A stretch of DNA of 64,000 nt from assembly GCF_910592395.1 (NCBI RefSeq), contig NC_088324.1:868001-932000 (forward strand), read 5' to 3'. The stretch is from Lineus longissimus (Eukaryota; Nemertea; Pilidiophora; Heteronemertea; Lineidae). The notes below the pieces were generated by a model that was not told where the DNA came from, ran no database searches, and saw only the letters and a program-made list of their open reading frames with translations. A program made the position numbers and the translations under genes. Below, piece by piece: positions 1 through 10,518 of the stretch; position 1 is the first letter of the stretch; each line of letters starts with the position of its first letter.

Positions 1-358
1 GTCTTGGCTGACTGAATACAGGCCTTAGTTGCCTGTTTGGTCTGAAGGAAATGTGAAATTATTTTCTCACTATCTTTAGGAAGGGTGTCGCAGTACTTAT
101 TGTGTTTGTTTATCTGTCCACATGGTGGCATATTTGAAATTTATGTCCAGTACGCATTAACACTATATGAATTTTCAAATTCAATTACAAATTTCAAATA
201 GTCAACTAACAATGTAGGCCTTTAATAGTTCTATTAACATGTGCGTCTTAATATGCCATTCTTTTCGGTGAAAAATGTGGCAGCAGAGGACAAGTGATGA
301 TCACAGGCTCTGCAGCGACCTGCTGGCTTCATCTTCAAACTGTGAATTCTCCCTTCAG
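1..358. other. No gene recognised; probable intron of the upstream beta-mannosidase copy
   Basis: AT-rich sequence without a recognisable exon. Because the exon at 818-1060 is a last exon with a good upstream acceptor, this stretch is most simply read as part of its preceding intron. I looked for the penultimate MANBA exon (the equivalent of 19594-19779) and did not see it here. Confidence 0.4.
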
Positions 359-701
359 TTAAAGGGAACTGGAACCGCCGAGCGATTTATTCAACTTTTC
401 GACTTTCACCGCCCGAGAAAGTCAAACTTCGAACTTCCCATTCGAGTTCAGATTTGTAGCTCCGCCCCCAGTGCCCGAGCATGCGCAGTTCAATTTGTTA
501 TTATTGAGAATCATGTGAGAATCACGTGAGTCATGCGATCTTTCATTCATGAGTTTTCGTAGTAAATTCCATAGTAGTGACGTCACTCAATGATTGACAG
601 CGAGGCGCCATGTTTCATTCATGCCTCGTTCTGATCACCCGATACGCGGGAAATGAAAACAAGGTCATACGAACTGGCTCGGCGGTTTCAGTTCCCTTTA
701 G
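359..701. mobile_element. MITE with TTAA-type flanks (piggyBac-like)
   Basis: A near-perfect terminal inverted repeat joins positions 363-385 (AGGGAACTGGAACCGCCGAG) with the reverse complement of 674-697. The 5' flank is TTAA (359-362) and the 3' flank is TTAG (698-701), which looks like a TTAA target duplication with one change. There is no open reading frame, so it is a non-autonomous element. The family assignment rests only on the TTAA target and the AGGG ends. Confidence 0.6.
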
Positions 702-817
702 GAATAACACAGGCCAATCAACCTGCAGTTTGGGCAAAAATAAATAACTTGACCAGCCTACCATTCGTCTAACAAGGATCAATATGTGACTACTAACAGT
801 CATATTCTGCCTTTCAG

Positions 818-1060
818 GTTAAAAGCGTCACAGCTCGGGACAAGAACTTCGTGATCACACTCTCCAGTGACCAGCCGGCGTTGTTCGTCTTTGTGGAGGC
901 ATGGGGGATCAAGGGACGATTCTCTCAAAATGGTTTCCATATGATGTCTGGACCAAGCAAGGCTCTAACGCTGGTCTTCTATCCATGGGAGGTGACGACC
1001 GTCAGGGCGTTACAGGATTCACTCAGGATCACATCTCTTATGGACGTTTATCAGTTTTGA
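818..1060 (+). pseudogene. Isolated terminal exon of a second beta-mannosidase copy (partial gene)
   Basis: This 243-bp exon follows a consensus acceptor (ctttcag) and encodes 80 residues plus TGA. It is nearly identical to the last MANBA exon at 20307-20549. I count four base differences, including the stop codon (TGA here, TAA there). It carries the GH2 C-terminal tail, including the FYPWE motif. Flanking intron and 3' sequence do not resemble those around 20307-20549. It is either the last exon of a tandem paralogue whose other exons lie before the window, or a stranded exon duplicate. The window cannot decide, so the pseudogene type is provisional. Confidence 0.75.
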
Positions 1061-2290
1061 TTAATCTCGAAATGATAGGGCAAGTTAGGGTGATATGAAA
1101 GATTCCATATAAGGGTATTCTATAGAAAAGACCACTCCAAACAAAGGCTTTCTTCAGATGAGATTCATAATAAAGGAACCCAAATTAGAATATTTTTAGT
1201 TATAGTGTATATAGATGAAGTATTAAGCTATACATTGTACTTGTAGTTTGTGATAAATTTAAACACATTTAAAGTGTTATAGTGTTAAAATATGTCAATG
1301 AAATCACTTGCATCATTTTCAGCTGATATGTACTTACATGCAATGCACACCCGTCCAAATCCCCAGGAATTGGATTCCAAAAATGGTTGGTACTCAAACT
1401 TCTCAAACTTAGATTCCGCTGAGATACATGTGACTTTGAACGCATACACATAAGCCAGTATTGAATGTTCAGTGCAGACCGCAGTATGATAGATCATGCA
1501 ATGGTTTGGGGCCTGTTCTCCTATGACCATAGTGTAGTTCACTGATGAATTCATCTGGGTAAATGTCATTCAGTGAAGATTTTGGTTCCAATTTGGCCAT
1601 TTTGATGCTGTTCATCACAAGCCATCATTTTCTCCGCCGGGAGTATCTTGTATCCCTCATATGTGTCATCAGATTCTACATTTGGACTGGTGTGCAATGC
1701 TATTGAGTTGGTATGGCCTGCCAATGAGGAAATGAATCTTTTAGAACCTTTTCTTTTGATCCATTTTGCAATTGCAAGAATATCATTTTGAATAACAATG
1801 TAGTAATTCACATGGCCGTTGTGCACTGATACCGTAATCTTTGCAATGAAACTTGACTATTGAAAGGGGGTTATCAGCAGAAGCTGGGGGCAGGGGGAGG
1901 TCAACAGGTGTTCTACGTGTGACTAATATGCACGATTAGAGAACTGCGTCTTGTGTCATCTTTTTCTCATTGTTCCGTATATGGTATAAAGAACAGTGAA
2001 ATAGTAGTAGTGGCACCTATCAGCAGCTTCATGTAACTTAATCTGGCCCAACTGGCTCCTGCCTTTAGTCTGTGAAATTAGTAGATGTATCCAACTGATA
2101 GAATGAATAATACTCAAATGATAGTTGTAAGGGAACATCTCAAAAATACTCTTTGCCATAGTGGTTGAAATCTATACATCGCTTTGGATACCTACAGAAA
2201 ATTTGACCAATCGTTTTAATTGACAGAGAATATACTTTCCATGAGATGTAAATAGTGTGTTCGATTTGCACCGCACTTGGGTAAGCATCA
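1061..2290. other. Intergenic, nothing firm
   Basis: Two adjacent minus-strand open frames (1566-1826 and 1285-1569) overlap at an ATGA in different frames. They read like protein but match no family I can name. They could be a decayed transposon fragment. No RNA gene was recognised. Confidence 0.3.
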
Positions 2291-2296
2291 GATCTT

Positions 2297-2583
2297 GCGG
2301 CCTGAAGGGCAGGCCCAGTGCGGCCTGAAGGGCAGGCCCAGTGCGGCCTGAAGGGCAGGCCCAGTGCGGCCTGAAGGGCAGGCCCAGTGCGGCCTGAAGG
2401 GCAGGCCCAGTGCGGCCTGAAGGGCAGGCCCAGTGCGGCCTGAAGGGCAGGCCCAGTGCGGCCTGAAGGGCAGGCCCAGTGCGGCCTGAAGGGCAGGCCC
2501 AGTGCGGCCTGAAGGGCAGGCCCAGTGCGGCCTGAAGGGCAGGCCCAGTGCGGCCTGAAGGGAAGGCCCAGTGTGGCCTGAAC
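2297..2583. repeat. 23-bp palindromic minisatellite, about 12 copies
   Basis: Tandem copies of GCGGCCTGAAGGGCAGGCCC followed by AGT. Each unit contains GGCCTGAAGGGCAGGCC, a short hairpin. The units are almost identical, with the last ones drifting (ggaaggccc, gtgtggcc). Since 23 is not a multiple of three and is free of stops, all minus frames stay open, giving artefactual proline- and arginine-rich frames. Confidence 0.95.
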
Positions 2584-3430
2584 GTGAATTCCCTCGTGCC
2601 AGGCCCGAGTAAAAGTAGTATTAACAATATGATTTGACACCGAACCGAAGATGTGGAAACTACAAAAATTAATACTAAATTGGCCACATTTTCAAACTTC
2701 AAAATCATTGGGAAAATGTTGATTGAATGATGGTGGAAGTTCGAAAAAAAATGCCATTTGACTGGGAAAAGACGGACCCCCATGAAATTCTCTCAAGACA
2801 TAAGCAATTTTGAGATGATCCCTGCGTTCTGAGAACATTGTGATAGATTTTGAAAAAATAAAATTCCACGATTTTCCTATTTCTACTAGTTGTTTCTTAT
2901 TGAGGTGTTCCATTTACTTCAGGGATGATCGCCTCTTTGTGCCTTCACACGCCTGTGACTCCACAGAGTATCATGAAGTGTCCAGTTAGTGAGTCGTGCA
3001 GCTTCAGTAATGGCGGCATTTAGCATGCAACCAATCTTCCTTACAACGCCTCTGCCTCTGACTGTCTGAAATGTTTTAATTTCGGCACTGGCACTGCAAC
3101 AAGAATCGTTTATTTGTGGGGGCCATCGCAGATCGTTGTCAAGAAAGAATTGGACATAAAACCCAGCAAATAGCCAGTTTTAGCTGCATACAAGGGAGCT
3201 TTTCGGGGCTGTAGCAGTACCATAAGTCGCTGCAACAAAAATCGCGTTTGTGAGATGGTCCCCAAACACGACCATGTGCTGGTCTAAAAATAGCTCAACC
3301 AGAATTGTGGTCGTTTCGCTCCCTTGCCTTTTCGCCCCAGTCGTTTCGCTCCTGGGACCTCTGTAGTCATGTGGTTGAGAATGATCTTGGGCAAGTAACG
3401 TTTGTCTTGGTCATCAAATGTTTAATTGAT
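2584..3430. other. Intergenic, nothing recognised
   Basis: No exon, RNA gene or clear repeat. Around 3310-3355 the phrase gtcgtttcgctcc occurs twice, a small local duplication. Confidence 0.3.
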
Positions 3431-3469
3431 CATCTGGAGTTTGACTTTAAGCCACTACCGGTATAAGCA

Positions 3470-3735
3470 CCGATGATAGCTCCTTCCTTTGAGTCTCGAC
3501 GATGAATTGTTCCCCCAATACACCTCCGCCCAGAGCTGGCACTGATCTGCCTTCAAGATAGGGTGTTCCCCTGAAACAACATTGCCCAAAGCTGGCACTG
3601 AAGCGTCTTCAGGGTGGATTGTTCCGCCAGTTCACCATCGCCCAGAGCAAGCACTGATCTGTCTCCAAGAACGGTTTTTCCCCTGATAAACCATCATCCC
3701 GAGCTAGCACTGATCTGTCCTCTAATGTGTTGCCC
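3470..3735. repeat. Diverged ~68-bp tandem repeat, about 4 copies
   Basis: Recurring phrases (ttgttcc/tgttcccc, catcgcccagagc, gcactgatctg) recur about every 65-70 bp, with heavy substitution. It is an old tandem array. Confidence 0.6.
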
Positions 3736-3739
3736 CATG

Positions 3740-5970
3740 GATAAGTTAAGAGTATAGTCGCGATACGCTATATTGTGATGTTGGTCATGAATATATCCAC
3801 TATTTATAGTGTACTTGAATTCATTGGCGGTGGTCACAATCTCGAAATAACATATGTTGCACTGCAGCACTCGTCAGAATGCCGAAGCTGATGAAATGTC
3901 CCAATCTTGCCCCAGGTCAACAAGAAACTGACCAGCAGTAAGTACCACAGAGCCCAAAAAAGTATGAGGAAAACGAATAAATGCTGTACCCTAAGTGTCC
4001 CAGCTGATAGCCCAGTTGATTGCGACAGTGCTCTGTATATACAGAATACTTCTCATACCTACACTCTGAGTTATAGACCGACCATCAATATCGAGGTAAG
4101 ATTGATTATAAAGCTGATCAATGTTGTCCGCAAGTGGAATACCAGTATTATCTCATCCAGGAAGACAAGAAACCTGATTTGTCTTAAGTGAGGACAGAAT
4201 TCAGAGTGCAGCTGTCTCATTAGCCCATTAAAATAGGCTGTGGTCCGCTACGCTGTTCATAGTGAGAAGGGGCCAGGCCGGTACTGTCGCATTAGCAATA
4301 GTCATTTCTGAAGAACATGGTCCTCCTCAGCAGCAGTACAACAGAGGGCCACGGACGGTAAATCCGTATGACACTTGCCGAATCTTTACGAGTCCGTCAC
4401 TCTCAAGTGCTGCCATCTGAACTAAATAATTCTAACTAGGCTTTACCTTAAATCAAAAAATCACGCCCGTTTTTAGGGCGGGGACGATTAACAGCATGAA
4501 CCCCAAAATGCCTCTGTTGACCGTTAGATCTCACAGCTTATCTGAACTTAACTTACATAACACGACCCGGCTTTAAATAATATGTTGTGCCGATTCTCTC
4601 AGCATTACTCCTTTGGTATTGACCCCATGACGTATGTGAACATATAGAGTAAAGTATAAGTAAGTTCATTCACTCCAGACGACCACGTTTGTCGTATACA
4701 GGAAATCAAATATACATATATATAAATTACAAAGTGGTTCATTGAGAGTGTTGGCCTAAATAATATTCACGCATTCGGAAAAATTATATTCACTCGCTAA
4801 ATCAGGGCTTACTAACATGTCCCGTCAATCGTCTGAGCTTCCACTTGTTGTATTAATACACCAGTAACAAAGGGTACTGACAGAACAGCCCGTTGTTCTG
4901 GTAACGATTCTCGCATAGGCTGCGAGAGATCCCGGTGTGGCGGGGATAGTAGTCCTAGGGCTGATAGTCCGTGTAACAATAGCCCGCATTGCTAAATGTT
5001 TTGGTTAGGGTTAGCGGTACAATAGATCATGCTGCTTAATTGGTCAAATACAATGCTACCGGACTATGACCTCAGGGGGACTATATCCGCTGTCACACTG
5101 GGTTCGTCTCCTGGGGAAGGCGTTTTGTTGACGAGTTGGCCAAACGTCTGTGCTGCCACCTGTTGTATCAATTTTACACTGCATGGCCGATCTGGGGACT
5201 AAGGTTGCTTGTTCCCCATTCTCCCTGAATGCAATCAATCTGCTAATGAAGGATATGATGCTCTTTTTCACGTTTTTATTTCTACTGTTATCGACACGAG
5301 TTGCCATAAATATCTCGATTATTCATCAGCGATTTACAAAAACTGTTTAAATTCATCGAGCCATAATATTTGATATTGGAAGGCACATGTAGGCCTATTG
5401 TATGTCTCCCTGTAGAGACCATGTCACAACCAATCTGATATCAGGTTGTACCTGTCTACACGCTAGCACGATGAGATGATAGCTCAGTCTAAGGCAGTAA
5501 GCTCTGGTGTGCACTGTCGTCTAGAGCACCATGCAGTGAGCTGTTCGGTCAGTCTAAGACAGTACAGTAGGCCGAGGATGACTGCTTTAGAAGAGAAAAG
5601 GCTGTGATTTTCTTCCAGAAAATTGTGAGATGCTAGCTTGTAGATCAAGTCAGTACTGGAATGACGTCCAGCTTCGTGTCAGAGATGAGAGAAGTTGGCT
5701 CCAAGGAAAATGGTCAGGGTGACTGTTTTACGATGAAGCAAAAACAACTTGTAGGGTTGTGACTGTCTTCGGAGAGTACGAAACTGCGAGATGAGAAATC
5801 GCGAAGACGTTATAGTCCATTCGTAAATGTCATGTCCGCATCGTCGAATAGGCCAACTGTTTGGACTGTATAGTCGGTCAATTTGGCACATACCAGTACG
5901 GTACTTCCGATTCGTAGGATCCCTCTTCGATGCACATTTAATTAAGAGTAACCAGCCTATTCGAAGTGGA
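3740..5970. other. Intergenic, nothing firm
   Basis: Only short frames under 95 codons without recognisable domains. Around 5470-5560 a phrase (gtctaaggcagtaagct / gtctaagacagtacagt) is locally duplicated. Confidence 0.3.
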
Positions 5971-5984
5971 TGTCACTCATAGCC

Positions 5985-6053
5985 TCATAGCCTAGTGGTT
6001 AACACTGCTGGCTACCACGCAATAGGGCCCGGGTTCGATCCCGGGGAGAACCC
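5985..6053 (+). repeat. tRNA-derived SINE head (Pol III A and B boxes)
   Basis: An A-box-like TAGCCTAGTGG is followed about 36 bp later by a perfect T-arm CCGGGTTCGATCCCGGG that contains the B box GGTTCGATCC. The acceptor and anticodon stems do not close properly, so this is not a functional tRNA. It is best read as the 5' head of a tRNA-derived SINE whose body may run to about 6150. Confidence 0.6.
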
Positions 6054-6059
6054 AGGATT

Positions 6060-6577
6060 GTATTTCTGGATGAACCGGCGTGGCTTTCAAGGAACTAAAA
6101 TTCCTGGCTCTCACAACACGTAGGCCTACATTGACGTATTATATACTCGAGGGTCTGTCGGATGAGACTAAAAGCCGTGGTCCCTTGTACCTTTACCTGA
6201 GTGTCTATGCCAGGGCAGGTAAGATCCCACATAGGCGGACAGTAGCCTATAAATGCTTCCCGAAATTGGTGGCTTGCATTGGAACTAACTTTTTCCCCCT
6301 TGTCCGTCATTAAAGGCATGTGTGTTGGTCAACCATCCCTCCAACATGAGGCCCAGTTTCCCCTTATGACATCACTATTTCGGACACTCAGCGCCCCATT
6401 TCTGGAAAGGTTTATAGTGGACTCCATACCTCATCGACGTCATACTCCAACTGGAGGTTTGTCGATTATCATCCAGATCCAGATCTCTTCGAGTTGCGAG
6501 TGCGAAACGACTGGGGGCGTAAAGGTCAGGGCGCGAAACGAACGAATACCTGTGACATCATGTGACATTTGAAGAAA
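6060..6577 (+). promoter_or_regulatory. 5' flank of MANBA
   Basis: This is the sequence between the SINE head and the MANBA start codon. From about 6500 it becomes richer in CpG, and tgacatcatgtgac lies just before the ATG. No TATA box is obvious. The promoter role is inferred from position only. Confidence 0.3.
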
Positions 6578-9500
6578 ATGGCCGCCACCAGATTAAAATC
6601 AGATTTTGTTGTTTTCCTTGTTATTTTGGCAATAACTCTTATTTCTGGCGTAAAAATCAACCTTAATGGTAGCTGGGCTGTCGAAGATGAAGGTGGGTAG
6701 GTTGTTCATAGAACTGCCAGTCACTCATTGTGAGTAACCGGTGGGTAATTGCCAAGTTTGTGCTTACTATGTAAACAGTCATCCAAGAAGAAAGTAGTAA
6801 AAAAAGTAAAACTATCTGCATGCCTGAGCTGGCTGTACTATGGCACGCCCTTGGCTTTACCCATGTCATGATCATAATGTTGCGGGCTTTCATGGCTTTG
6901 GCTTTATGAATATATGTCACTTTCACCCTCAAGGAGAATAAGACGTTATAGCTAGGAGAAGGAGAACTTGTGCAATCTTGGGGTTCATCATGTTGATTGG
7001 AAACTTAACTGTGCAGTGTGCTTGCCTACCTACGTATGGAATCGCCCCGACTCAATGTATGATTTCTCTGACCAATCCAGTCTCCAGCTAAAGGAGAACA
7101 GTAAGCTGGAAGCATGCTGGTTAGTTTGCCTTGGTGCATAGCATAATACGCTCATGTCAGTGTCATGTTTTCAAAAGTATTGAGTTGATGAAGAACATGC
7201 TTATGACAAGTGATATATGACATGTGAATCCTATGTTAATGCAGCCCAAGGTTCTAATATCTGTTATCTAATCTGTTCATTTTTCAGGACGTGAGATTGT
7301 AACACTTGCCACAGTGCCTGGAGAAATCTTTATGGATCTGGTCAATGGCGGCTTCCTAGACGACCCCTATTATCGATCCAATTACATTAAGTATCGTTGG
7401 GTGTCGTACAGGAACTGGACGTATTCAAGATCTTTTCTAGGTATGTAGTCGGAATCAAGGTGACTTTATCTGCTAAATCCAGTTGATCTTAATAGTGGTC
7501 CTATCCAGTCTCACTTTGAGGGCCATACTCTTCTTGAAATGCTCTTGAAACTCGAATCAGTTTTCCTTAATTTGAAGCATATCCTTGTATTATTTCAGTA
7601 TCTGAGGATGTGTACGACCGCCCCCACCTTGACCTGGTCTGTGAGGGCTTGGACACGGTCGCAGCTGTCTACATCAACGATAAACTTCTCGCCAGAACAA
7701 AAAACATGTTCATCAAGCATCGCTTTGATGTCAAAGGCCTCCTTGTGGTAAGTTCATTGACTAAAATCCTTTGCATTTCATCCAGATTCTTGATAAGGAA
7801 TCAAATTCTTTTTGTTGGAAATGATGGCCATCATGTTTTCTTTACTTCAGAAGGCGGAATTGAAACTTAGCACAGAGTGTGATTTAGAAAAATTAAAAAA
7901 TAGTGCGAAGTGAAAATAAGGAAAATCTTTTTCAGGATTTTGGTATGGAATCCTTCCTTTCTGTTGTTGGATCCCTTGCCAAGTTGTTACCAGCAAAGAT
8001 ACTTGTGTCCCCTTTTTTTGTAGCCTGGCAAAAATGTAGTGAAAGTTGTGTTTACATCGGCCGTCCTGTATGCGGCTGAGCAGGCTAAAGCTCATGCGTA
8101 TCCAATCCCTCCTGCTGACAGGAATCCATGTGAAAATAGCGAGAAGTATCATCAATTCATACGCACTCGGCAGTCGGCGTTTTCTTGGGATTGGGGCCCT
8201 GCTTTCCCGACAGTCGGGATTTGGTGAGTTTTAAACTTTGGGTTCATTCCTAGAGTGAGGTGGTGTACTGGTGAAGGTTTTATACTGTCAAACCAGCAGT
8301 GGCAGATCCAGAAATTCCAGGATCCAGGATCTTGGAAATGTGCAGGGTCTGATGGTTCTCCCTCCACGAGGCGTCTTGAAAAAGAATTGCTCTCCGACCA
8401 AAGGGGGAGGCGCGTCTCTTCAACTATCCCTCAAATCCCCCAGTGGTCACAGGATCTGGTTGCCACTTTGTGCCTTTGACTGAGTTTTCGTTTACTTAAT
8501 TGAATAACCCCCCCCCCCACCCCCCTCCCCGCGACTGAAGTGATGAAAATGGAAATAGGAAAATGTGCTTTAATAGATTGACAAATAGACAGATGACCTG
8601 CTTATTTGTTCATTAAATTTGTCTGTTGGACTTTTAATTATGCCCGAAAATTATATCTTTGCTGTACATAAAAACTATTCATGTGATCTCTCTAATTCCC
8701 TTCCATTCAGCAATTCAAGTGAATGGCTAGCAGTTAGGCCTTGAATAGGTTATGAAGATGAGTTTACTCTCTAGTAACACATAAGGGGCAGTACAATCAT
8801 TCCATTCCAGGAAGCCTATATACATCGATGGCTACACAGAGGCAAGAATTGGTGAAGTCACTGTCGCTACCTCAAAAAGTAAGTAGCCTATAGACGGTAG
8901 CGATATTATTGTAGACAAAAACTATAACACACGTACACAAAAATTCAAAAGAAAAATGAAAATAAGGATAATTTCAGTTCTTAATTTGCATATTTTATAC
9001 TCTACAACAGTGTCAAAGCACTTTGAATTCATTCACCAGTCACTCCAGTCAAATCCAGGAGCCTGTCTAAAGAAACCAAGGGGTGTCCATACAGTGCTAC
9101 ATGTGGCGGTGCATGGTGGCAGGTCATTACATTATCCTCCTGGTCACCTTAATCCCATGTCTGGCTGGCCCTTTAATAAAAGGAGAAACTTATCTGTTAC
9201 AAATGTAGCACATACATTATAAAAGAACCAGACTCAATAGTCATAATTCTCAAGTGCATGCCTTGCCAAAAGTGATTATAATATGACGTCATTTCAGCGA
9301 CCAACTCCAGTTGGGTCGTGAGTGGTAAAGTGCACTTCCACGTCTTGTCTGACGTCACCATCGATCTTGTGATCAGTATCCCGGGGCTGAAGAAAGTTGA
9401 GATGTTCAAGGTCAAACTCTCGCCAAAGGTCACGGGAGGTCAGGAGTTTAAGTATCGTCTGTCTATTACAACTGTGAGTATACATTAGTACCTCTCTATT

Positions 9501-10518
9501 AAGGACATCCCTTGCACTGATGTTCCTGCTGTTGAAATTCACATTGATGCGATGTGTCCATTTGAAACAGGATTCTACAAATATTAACCACTTCAGTACT
9601 GATCTTTCTGTTGTGTGCCACTACAGTTGGACCCCCCATTTACAGGGTAACTGGGTAAAGGAGTCAATCTCAGGCTACTGTCCACTTAGACAGAGTCGTT
9701 TACTTCCCCTAGCATATTGGTACATGAGCAGTGAATCTCAGTTTCATGTAACGTCTCATTAAAAAGCCAACACAATCAAAATAAAGTGACTTGCCCATGA
9801 TCACAAGCAGCATTACAGTGTGTGGTGTCAAACCCACCGTGTTTGGAATAGTAGAAGTAAAACTGGATACCGTCACTGTAGTTTACAACAATGTCCATCG
9901 GTCCCTATTGTTGGGCTGTTGTGTTGCTCCACCGACGCGCGTTTCTGCCCCTCTAGGCTTCATCAGGGTGGCTGGGGTTGACTTACATCTGTCTTGTTCC
10001 AAGTTCACAGTTTGAATGACATCATGACTCAGGGGTGGTTTCTCAATGACGTTGTGACGTTCTAGACTTTGTTGCGACTCTGTTGTTGAAACATTCTGTT
10101 GTAGTCAAGCAGGTGGGCTGTCCAAATGGCACATGTTGAGGAGTACAGGATCAACCGATGATACACACGGACCAGACAATAAAATCGGAATAGTAGAAGT
10201 AAAATTGGATACCGTCACTGTAGTTTACAACAATGTCCATCGGTCCCTATTTTATAAACCCACCGTGTTTGCCCACTGCCATCCTCTTAATGATAATCTA
10301 TCAGACTAATAGACACTTTATTACACAAAATTAGAAAAGAGCTCTCATTGTCTTTCAGCCAGTTGAACTCTGGTGGCCAAACGGACATGGGAATCAGAAA
10401 CTCTATGATATAAACGTACAAATTACAGACAATAGTTTGGACCCGGTTGATAAGAAGTCGTTACGGTTTGGATTCCGTACAATCAAGTTGATCGAGAATG
10501 ATATACAAGGTGGCAAAG
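6578..10518 (+). CDS. MANBA: MANBA exons 1-7: signal peptide and N-terminal beta domains
   Basis: Exon 1 starts at aaaATGgcc, a good Kozak context, and encodes a signal peptide ending near [11 protein letters not shown], the usual first strand of the mature enzyme. Exon 2 has the family phrase [11 protein letters not shown]. Exon 3 carries the jelly-roll segment with VYINDKLL. Exon 4 holds [17 protein letters not shown]. Exon 7 begins with [11 protein letters not shown], the signature before the catalytic barrel. Intron 6 contains the hammerhead element at 9846-10255. Confidence 0.93.

Noticed and set aside
1285-1826. Two adjacent minus-strand open frames (86 and 94 codons)
   Set aside because: They lie in different frames and have no recognisable domain or splice context. 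They may be a transposon remnant but could not be supported as a gene.
2140-2783. Minus-strand frames of 166 and 203 codons
   Set aside because: Most of their length is the 23-bp minisatellite read in stop-free frames.
5985-6053. Functional tRNA gene
   Set aside because: The T-arm is perfect but the acceptor and anticodon stems do not pair, so a SINE head is the better reading.
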